A stretch of DNA of 19,158 nt from RGIG3102 sp964369915. GTDB taxonomy: Bacteria; Bacillota; Clostridia; Oscillospirales; Ruminococcaceae. Shown in pieces: positions 13,931-19,158 of the stretch. The notes below the pieces were generated by a model, which searched no databases, was not told the DNA's origin, and saw only the letters and a program-made list of their open reading frames with translations. Positions within the stretch are counted from its first letter, which is position 1, and each line of letters begins with the position of its first letter. The stretch is from assembly GCA_964369915.1 (NCBI GenBank), contig CAYJGG010000039.1, positions 1 to 19,158 on the forward strand, written 5' to 3'. The translations under genes were made by a program, and so were the position numbers.

Positions 13931-15799
13931 ATGAGTGATAAAAAGGTGAGTGTTTATGATATTACATTTGAACATTCGATAATTCCAACATTAATTTGGA
14001 ACAATGATGTTACTTTAAGATTTGTGAATAAAGCAACCGTTGATTTTTTTGAAGCCAAGGATAAAAATGAGATAATAGAAAATTTCAAAAAATTTAATTC
14101 ACAAAAGCAATTTAATCTATCAGATAGCGATATTAATTATAAAATTATGGTTAAAAAAGCCTTTATATCAGGCTTTGAAGAATTTGTGTGGACGCATTTA
14201 AATAAAAGTAATGAACCTATTTACACTAAAGTTTCGCTTAAATTAATTAAAGATGAAAATAATGAAGATGTTTTAATTGGATTTATTATTGATTTAAGCT
14301 CTGAAATGATAGGCTATAAAGAAACAAAAAAACATGAAGAATATTTTATAAACACTTTAAGTAAAACAACGTTTATAAATTCAGTTTTTGATGTATTAGA
14401 AGAAATTTCATTTTACTGGGATTTAAGAACAGACTTTATTAAGTTTTTTGGAACTGGGCTTGAAGATTCTTTTGTGGAAAATAAAGCAGTTAAACTTTCT
14501 GAATTTTATAATAGTGTTGATTTAGTATATAAAGAAGATAAAGAATTATTTGAAAAAATGATGTTGGATGCAAAATCTGGTATTATGCAGCCTTATGAAA
14601 TTAGATTTAACAAAAAAAATAAAGAGGCTATTTATTATCGTATCAAATATAATGTGATATTTGATAAAAATAATAGGCCACTTGCTGTAGTTGGATTTGT
14701 TTCTAATATTGATAGCGAAAAAAACCTAGAATTAAAAGCTCAAACAGATTTATTAACTGGATGTAGTAATAAAATCACTGCAGAAACACTAATTGCTGAT
14801 CATTTAAATTTAAGACCGAGTAAAGACGGAGTTTTATATATTATTGATATTGATAATTTCAAAGCTGTTAATGATAATTTAGGGCACCATTTTGGTGATA
14901 TGGTTTTAAAAGATGTTGCAACTAATTTAAGAAGATGTTTTAGGCAAGACGATGTAATTGGAAGAATTGGTGGCGATGAATTTTTAGTGCTGGCTAAAAA
15001 TTTAGATGATGAAAAAATTATAATTGAAAGAGCTCAAGATATTTTATCTGCTTTTACAAATGAATATAAAGGCGGAAATAAGAGCTATAAAGTTTCGGCA
15101 AGTATTGGAATAGCAAAAGCTATTGAACATGGCGAAAACTTTGAAGAATTATATGAAGCAGCAGATAAAGCATTATATCAATCAAAATTAAAAGGGAAAG
15201 ATTGCTATACAATTTATACAGATGAATTATCTGATGGAACTATGAGTAATCACACTATTTTAGAAAACGCAGGTAGGCTTGCAGAATCATATTTTGATTC
15301 GGATATTATATCTGACGTGTTTGAATTAATGTTTGAAACAAAAGATTTTAATTCGGCTATTAATATGGCTTTAAAATGGATAGGACAAAAATATAATGCT
15401 GATAGAAGCTATATATTTGAAAGTCATGATGACGGGGTCACTTATGATAATACATACGAATGGTGTAAAGAGGGAATAAACCCAGAAATAGATAATTTAA
15501 AAGATATAACAGCTGAAATGCTAGATGATTTTTTCAAATATGCAGATAAAGAAGGAATTGTTTATAGTAATGATTTAACAGTTTTAAAAGCAGATGGTGC
15601 TTTTGAATTAATGGACGATCAAGATATTAAATCTTTTCTTCATTCTCAAATAAAAGAGAACGATAAAGTTTATCTATTTTTAGGATTAGATGATTGTACA
15701 GCTCCAAGGATATGGTCGCCAAAAGAGATAAATAGTTTAAAATACTTATCAAAAATTTTATCGATTTTCTTAGTTTATAGAAATAGAGACAATAAATAA
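13931..15799 (+). CDS. PAS-PAS-GGDEF-GAF diguanylate cyclase
   Basis: The 622-residue cytoplasmic protein has no membrane helix. Two PAS-like domains lie at about 8-118 and 145-265. The GGDEF domain is at about 270-435, with DIDNFKAVNDNLGHHFGD for metal and substrate binding and an intact GGDEF at 347-351. RQDD at 338-341 is exactly five residues before GGDEF, the product-inhibition I-site RxxD. Residues about 450-618 look like a GAF domain (YNADRSYIFESHDDGVTY region) placed after the catalytic domain. It should make cyclic di-GMP, under control of cytosolic signals sensed by PAS and GAF, with feedback inhibition. There is no EAL domain. A GGGGG-type site lies 5 nt before the ATG. It is a single-gene transcript between two terminators. 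Confidence 0.92.
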   Translation: MSDKKVSVYDITFEHSIIPTLIWNNDVTLRFVNKATVDFFEAKDKNEIIENFKKFNSQKQFNLSDSDINYKIMVKKAFISGFEEFVWTHLNKSNEPIYTKVSLKLIKDENNEDVLIGFIIDLSSEMIGYKETKKHEEYFINTLSKTTFINSVFDVLEEISFYWDLRTDFIKFFGTGLEDSFVENKAVKLSEFYNSVDLVYKEDKELFEKMMLDAKSGIMQPYEIRFNKKNKEAIYYRIKYNVIFDKNNRPLAVVGFVSNIDSEKNLELKAQTDLLTGCSNKITAETLIADHLNLRPSKDGVLYIIDIDNFKAVNDNLGHHFGDMVLKDVATNLRRCFRQDDVIGRIGGDEFLVLAKNLDDEKIIIERAQDILSAFTNEYKGGNKSYKVSASIGIAKAIEHGENFEELYEAADKALYQSKLKGKDCYTIYTDELSDGTMSNHTILENAGRLAESYFDSDIISDVFELMFETKDFNSAINMALKWIGQKYNADRSYIFESHDDGVTYDNTYEWCKEGINPEIDNLKDITAEMLDDFFKYADKEGIVYSNDLTVLKADGAFELMDDQDIKSFLHSQIKENDKVYLFLGLDDCTAPRIWSPKEINSLKYLSKILSIFLVYRNRDNK

Positions 15800-15816
15800 T
15801 AAAAATAAACATTAAA

Positions 15817-15848
15817 AAATGACACTGTCTAATTTGACAGTGTCATTT
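15817..15848. terminator. Bidirectional terminator between convergent genes
   Basis: A 13-bp perfect stem (15817-15829 with 15836-15848) and a 6-nt loop. A T run follows on the plus strand (GTTTTT) and on the minus strand (TTTTTT), so it ends both the diguanylate cyclase transcript and the antiporter transcript. Confidence 0.9.
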
Positions 15849-15871
15849 GTTTTTATAAATATAAAATTATT

Positions 15872-16831
15872 TTACATAATAGTAACTACATAAAATAGAT
15901 ATGCAGCATAAGATACTAATAAAACAATGCCTTGCCATCTTTGAAATCTTTTAAAAATCATAGTTGGAACAACAGCAACAACCATTAAAAATAAAGCTAC
16001 AGGAATATCAACTAAAACAGTTGGAGATTCAACCAATAATGTTCCGCCTGAAATTAATGAACATACTGGTAAAATCATAGCCATGTCAATGATATTTGCA
16101 CCTAGTATATTACCAACTGATAATGCACCTTCTTTTTTTACAATAGAAGTGATAGCAGTAACAAGTTCTGGAAGGGAAGTGCCGATAGCTATAACAGTTA
16201 ATCCTATAACAGCATCTGAAACGCCAAAAGCTCTAGCTAAAATTTCACCATTGTCAACTAGTAAATCTGCACCTAAGATAATTCCAGCAGCTCCAAAAAT
16301 AAACATTAAAACATTTTTAGTAATAATTTTTGGGGAAGCTTCTGGCTTTGCTCCATCATCTTCTTCACCACTTTGCTTAACTGATAAAACATTTGAATAA
16401 ATGTAAACTGCAAGAATACTAAATAATACAGCACTATGCACCATATTAATTTCGCCACTCATACCAAATAATAATAATACAGAAGTTGTAACTAGCATTA
16501 TAATAGCTTTAGAATTAAACTCTTTTGGGTTTATAGCAGTTGGAATAAAAATTATACCAAGACTTAAACCTATACCAATATTAGCGATGACACTACCTAT
16601 AGCATTGCCCATAGCAATTCCGATATTGCCATTAACAGTTGCGATAGATGAAACGAAAAGTTCAGGTAAAGTTGTTGCAAGGCTTATAATAGTTGCACCA
16701 ACAATTAATTTTGGAATACCTGCAACTTCGCTAACCCATCTAGCAGCATCAACGAACATATCGCCACCTTTAATAATAATAACAAGACCTACAATAAACA
16801 TAAATATAGGCATTAATAAACTTGAATCCAT
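15872..16831 (-). CDS. CaCA-family Na+(H+)/Ca2+ antiporter (YrbG-like)
   Basis: From the ATG at 16831 the protein has 319 residues and about ten membrane helices in two homologous halves. The alpha-repeats are clear: GATIISLATTLPELFVS (45-61, E57) and GLTVIAIGTSLPELVTA (210-226, E222). The paired GNAIGSVIANI and GNILGANIIDM motifs follow them. An acidic cytosolic loop (about 150-172) separates the halves. The chosen start has AAGGAG about 7 nt upstream; a TTG at 16849 would run through that site. The ribosome binding site overlaps the stop codon of the preceding acetyltransferase gene (gap 10 nt), so the two are co-transcribed. The family exchanges calcium for sodium or protons; the exact ions cannot be read from sequence. 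Confidence 0.92.
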   Translation of the reverse strand: MDSSLLMPIFMFIVGLVIIIKGGDMFVDAARWVSEVAGIPKLIVGATIISLATTLPELFVSSIATVNGNIGIAMGNAIGSVIANIGIGLSLGIIFIPTAINPKEFNSKAIIMLVTTSVLLLFGMSGEINMVHSAVLFSILAVYIYSNVLSVKQSGEEDDGAKPEASPKIITKNVLMFIFGAAGIILGADLLVDNGEILARAFGVSDAVIGLTVIAIGTSLPELVTAITSIVKKEGALSVGNILGANIIDMAMILPVCSLISGGTLLVESPTVLVDIPVALFLMVVAVVPTMIFKRFQRWQGIVLLVSYAAYLFYVVTIM

Positions 16832-16841
16832 AAATATCTCC

Positions 16842-17282
16842 TTACTCAATAATCATTTGCACATAATTTAAAGTGCTAAAACCGTGTTTTTTATACAAAG
16901 AAAGTGCTAAATCATTGTTTGCCTCACATTCAAGACGTATTCTTTTAGCAGATGCTCTGTATTCATCTTTAATAAAATTTAGAGTTTTTGTTGCAAGACC
17001 TTTGTTTTGGTAAGGCTTTGAGATATATAATTCTTCAATTAATACAACAGTGCCACCAGCCTCGCTAGAATAAGTGAAAGAAAGCTGAACATATCCAATA
17101 GCTTTATCTTCCTCATTTACAATGCTAAGACCTCGAACAAAGGGGTTTTTGTTTAAAATTTCTTCAAAACAAAGTGTGAAATTTTCGATAGGAATTGGAT
17201 GCGAAACAGCATTAGAATTATAAAATTCTTTTGCTAAAGTATGCAAACTATCTCTATCTTTTTCTAAAAAGTCGCGTATCAT
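16842..17282 (-). CDS. GNAT-family N-acetyltransferase
   Basis: The 146-residue protein has the GNAT fold: ELYISKPYQNKGLATKTL (84-101) holds the acetyl-CoA P-loop, Q-N-K-G-L-A at 92-97. The C-terminal ECEANNDLALSLYKKHGF motif is common in family members that modify small molecules or protein termini. The ATG at 17282 has AAAGGATA about 9 nt upstream; the longer TTG reading at 17309 would translate through this site and is rejected. It lies 43 nt after the DUF218 gene and 10 nt before the antiporter gene on the same strand. The substrate is unknown. Confidence 0.87.
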   Translation of the reverse strand: MIRDFLEKDRDSLHTLAKEFYNSNAVSHPIPIENFTLCFEEILNKNPFVRGLSIVNEEDKAIGYVQLSFTYSSEAGGTVVLIEELYISKPYQNKGLATKTLNFIKDEYRASAKRIRLECEANNDLALSLYKKHGFSTLNYVQMIIE

Positions 17283-17325
17283 TAAATAGATATCCTTTCC
17301 GTATTTCAAAAAAGAAATACTTTGC

Positions 17326-18078
17326 TTAAAAATTAAGTATTTTTAAGAACACTTGCATAATGACAGCGGTTATTTCCCTTATCATCGCAGGAATAAAAAC
17401 AACTATATCTGTTTTAACTCCTATGGTATTTATATTATTAAATCCAGCTTTTTTTGCAAAATAAGATGCTCTATACAAATGAAAGTTTTGACTAACAAAA
17501 ACTATGTTTTCACTACTTATATCATTATTTTCTAAAATTTCTTTTGAATTTTGGAAATTTTGATATGTGCTTTTTGAATTTTCTTCTGTTAAAATCATAT
17601 CACTTGGAATATTATTTTCAATGAGATAATTTTTCATTGCCTCGGCTTCGGTTATGCTAGAATTATTAGCAAAAGAGCCGGTTACAATAATATAAGCGTT
17701 TTCGTTTTTATTAAAATACTCTATTGCCATATCAAGTCTAAGTTTTGCAGTTTGAGTAGGGGTGTTATCTTCGCTTACGCCAGAACCTAAAACAATAATA
17801 GCAGTTTCATCAAAACTAGGGTTTGTTTTTGCATTAAATAATATAAATACAGCACACGCTGTATATAAACATACAAATAATATTATACACATTTTTAGCC
17901 ATAAGTAAAGACCATTTTTACTTATGTTAACAAAAAATTCCCATTTTACAAATAATATGCAAAAAATTACAGATAAAATTACCATAATTATTAATCCGTA
18001 ATGAAAACTTTTTCTAAAAATTAGTATAATACTATTTATAGAAAATAAAATAGAAAGAATTAAAAATAGTATTTTCAT
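17326..18078 (-). CDS. DUF218 (YdcF/SanA/ElyC-like) membrane protein
   Basis: The 250-residue protein starts at the ATG at 18078, with a strong AAAGGGGG site 4-11 nt upstream; a longer ORF start at 18129 overlaps the promoter and is rejected. Three membrane helices (about 1-20, 28-46 and 60-82) are followed by a DUF218 domain (about 90-245). Its conserved points are IIVLGSG (95-101), R114, VTGS (132-135), SITEAEAMKNYL (141-152), ILTEENSKSTYQN (162-174) and FVSQNFHLYRA (194-204). DUF218 proteins are linked to cell-envelope functions such as vancomycin sensitivity (SanA) and envelope polymer biogenesis (ElyC), but the reaction is unknown. It is the first gene of the likely DUF218-GNAT-antiporter operon. 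Confidence 0.88.
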   Translation of the reverse strand: MKILFLILSILFSINSIILIFRKSFHYGLIIMVILSVIFCILFVKWEFFVNISKNGLYLWLKMCIILFVCLYTACAVFILFNAKTNPSFDETAIIVLGSGVSEDNTPTQTAKLRLDMAIEYFNKNENAYIIVTGSFANNSSITEAEAMKNYLIENNIPSDMILTEENSKSTYQNFQNSKEILENNDISSENIVFVSQNFHLYRASYFAKKAGFNNINTIGVKTDIVVFIPAMIREITAVIMQVFLKILNF

Positions 18079-18100
18079 AATGCCCCCTTTACATCGATTT

Positions 18101-18129
18101 ATTATACCATATTTATTATGATTAGTCAT
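18101..18129 (-). promoter_or_regulatory. Promoter of the DUF218-GNAT-antiporter operon
   Basis: A perfect TATAAT (18106-18101) with an extended TGG before it on the minus strand. The -35 is weak (ATGACT, 18129-18124) at 17 nt. The extended -10 probably compensates. Confidence 0.6.
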
Positions 18130-18142
18130 TAAAATATTTATG

Positions 18143-18155
18143 TTATCATTGATAA
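18143..18155. repeat. 6-1-6 palindrome between divergent DUF218 and CDF genes
   Basis: TTATCA-T-TGATAA is a perfect 13-bp palindrome about 14 bp upstream of the DUF218 -35 and about 70 bp upstream of the CDF -35. It vaguely resembles Fur-superfamily operators, which are AT-rich and contain TGATAAT halves. It may be chance in AT-rich DNA. Confidence 0.35.
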
Positions 18156-18227
18156 TATAAAGTTAAATTTTCTTTTGCAAGAAGCAAGGACAAAATGTTG
18201 TATTCTAATATCATAAAACTAATTATA

Positions 18228-18256
18228 TTTACATTATATTTAGAATATGATATATT
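18228..18256 (+). promoter_or_regulatory. Promoter of the CDF cation efflux gene
   Basis: TTTACA (18228-18233), a 17-nt spacer and TATATT (18251-18256), about 27 nt upstream of the ATG. Confidence 0.55.
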
Positions 18257-18282
18257 ATTATTGAAAATAAGATGAGGTGAAT

Positions 18283-19158
18283 ATGGAAAAAAAGATAGCG
18301 ATAAGAGTTTCTGTTGTAACATTAATTGTTAATATAGTGCTTTCAATTATAAAATTATTTGTGGGGGTAGTGGGGAAATCCTCTGCAATGGTTTCAGATG
18401 CTGTGCATTCCGCTAGTGATGTTTTTAGCACGGTTATAGTTATGGTTGGAATAACAGTTTCAAATAAAGAAGCAGATTATGAACATCAATATGGACACGA
18501 GAAATTAGAAAGTATTGCATCGATAGTGCTTTCTATTATACTAGTGATAACAGGGGCAGGAATAGGAATTGATGGCATTTTATTAATACTTTCTGATAGA
18601 AGTGAGATAGCTATTCCAAGCGGTATTACATTATACGTGGCTATATTATCAATATTAGTTAAAGAATGGATGTATTGGTATACTAAAAGTGCGGCTAACA
18701 AAATAAAATCAGACGTGTTACTTGCTGACGCATGGCACCATAGAACAGACGCATTTACCTCAATTGGCTCATTTATAGGTATACTTGGTGCAAGAATGGG
18801 ATATGCGATTTTAGAGCCAATAGCCAGCGTTTTAATCTGTGTGTTTATTATTAAAGCTGCATACGATATATTTATTCAAGCGACAGACAAAACCGTTGAT
18901 AAATCTTGTGATGAAGAAACTATTAATAATATTAAAGAGATAGTATTTTCTGTTGATGGAGTTTTAGATATTGACGATTTAAAAACTAGGATGTTTGGAA
19001 ATAAAATTTATATTGACATTGAAATTGCAACCAATGGAGAAATGAAATTAACTGATGCTCATGATATAGCGCATAAGGTTCATGATAAAGTTGAAGAAAT
19101 TGAAGGGGTAAAACATTGCATGGTACACGTTAACCCTTATGTTGATAAAAAAGAATAA
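18283..19158 (+). CDS. CDF-family divalent cation efflux transporter (FieF-like)
   Basis: The complete 291-residue protein, ending exactly at the window edge with TAA, has six membrane helices (to about residue 200) and a cytoplasmic metal-binding ferredoxin-like C-terminal domain (about 210-291). Metal-site positions by alignment with E. coli FieF (D45, D49, H153, D157) are D39, S43, H152 and D156. The second Asp is replaced by Ser, and H42 lies next to it. ADYEHQYGHEKLESIAS (64-80) is the conserved cytoplasmic loop. The family exports Zn, Fe, Mn or other divalent cations in exchange for protons. The ATG at 18283 has GAGGTGA upstream; a GTG at 18277 falls in that site. The ion exported is not predictable here. 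Confidence 0.92.
   Translation: MEKKIAIRVSVVTLIVNIVLSIIKLFVGVVGKSSAMVSDAVHSASDVFSTVIVMVGITVSNKEADYEHQYGHEKLESIASIVLSIILVITGAGIGIDGILLILSDRSEIAIPSGITLYVAILSILVKEWMYWYTKSAANKIKSDVLLADAWHHRTDAFTSIGSFIGILGARMGYAILEPIASVLICVFIIKAAYDIFIQATDKTVDKSCDEETINNIKEIVFSVDGVLDIDDLKTRMFGNKIYIDIEIATNGEMKLTDAHDIAHKVHDKVEEIEGVKHCMVHVNPYVDKKE

Noticed and set aside
18201..18256. Inverted repeat ATTCTAA/TTAGAAT and TATCATA/TATGATA upstream of the CDF gene
   Set aside because: The two matching blocks are in swapped order, so no continuous hairpin or dimer site forms; the right-hand part overlaps the -10 region by chance.

Overview
The window comes from a low-GC Gram-positive bacterium, most likely an anaerobic Clostridia/Lachnospiraceae-type Firmicute. 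This rests on A/T-rich codon use, strong AGGAGG-like ribosome binding sites, sigma-A-type TTGACA/TATAAT promoters (several with an extended TGnTATAAT), lipobox lipoproteins, transcription-terminating riboswitch control and a Firmicutes-type ABC-F protein. The species cannot be named from the sequence. No phage, IS, CRISPR, tRNA or rRNA was seen.

Region 1 (1-4927, minus strand) is a probable small-ketose or autoinducer-2-like catabolic operon. The order is promoter, 16-bp palindromic operator, dhaL, dhaK, an lsrF-like class I aldolase/thiolase, a six-helix DUF1097 membrane protein and a 104-residue VOC-fold protein. A SorC/LsrR-type sugar-phosphate-responsive regulator lies just upstream with its own promoter and terminator. 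It looks like the lsr system with the LsrK kinase replaced by a split DhaK/DhaL kinase. LsrG and the ABC importer appear replaced by unrelated small proteins. Between lsrF and the DUF1097 gene there is a hidden plus-strand unit: a near-consensus promoter, a ~70-nt structured RNA and an intrinsic terminator. The promoter is bracketed by 12-bp inverted repeats. This is the best candidate for an undescribed element in the window.

Region 2 (4935-6798, minus strand) holds two separately promoted envelope genes: a lipoprotein of unknown function, and a membrane-anchored protein with a C-terminal zinc ribbon.

Region 3 (6879-10227, plus strand) is a two-gene translation operon encoding release factor 3 (prfC) and an ABC-F protein of the YkpA/YbiT family. 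The second ATPase domain of the ABC-F protein has lost both its Walker A lysine and its Walker B catalytic glutamate.

Region 4 (10239-13816, plus strand) is a TPP-riboswitch-controlled operon. It encodes a ThiXYZ-type ABC importer for a thiamin pyrimidine precursor, followed by a TatD-family metal hydrolase overlapping thiZ by 4 nt, and ends at a strong terminator.

Region 5 (13842-15799, plus strand) is a single-gene PAS-PAS-GGDEF-GAF diguanylate cyclase. It shares a bidirectional terminator with the convergent region 6.

Region 6 (15872-18129, minus strand) is a DUF218 (YdcF/SanA-like) membrane protein, a GNAT acetyltransferase and a CaCA-family cation antiporter, probably one operon. Divergent from it is a complete CDF-family cation efflux gene (18283-19158), and the shared intergenic region contains a 6-1-6 palindrome.
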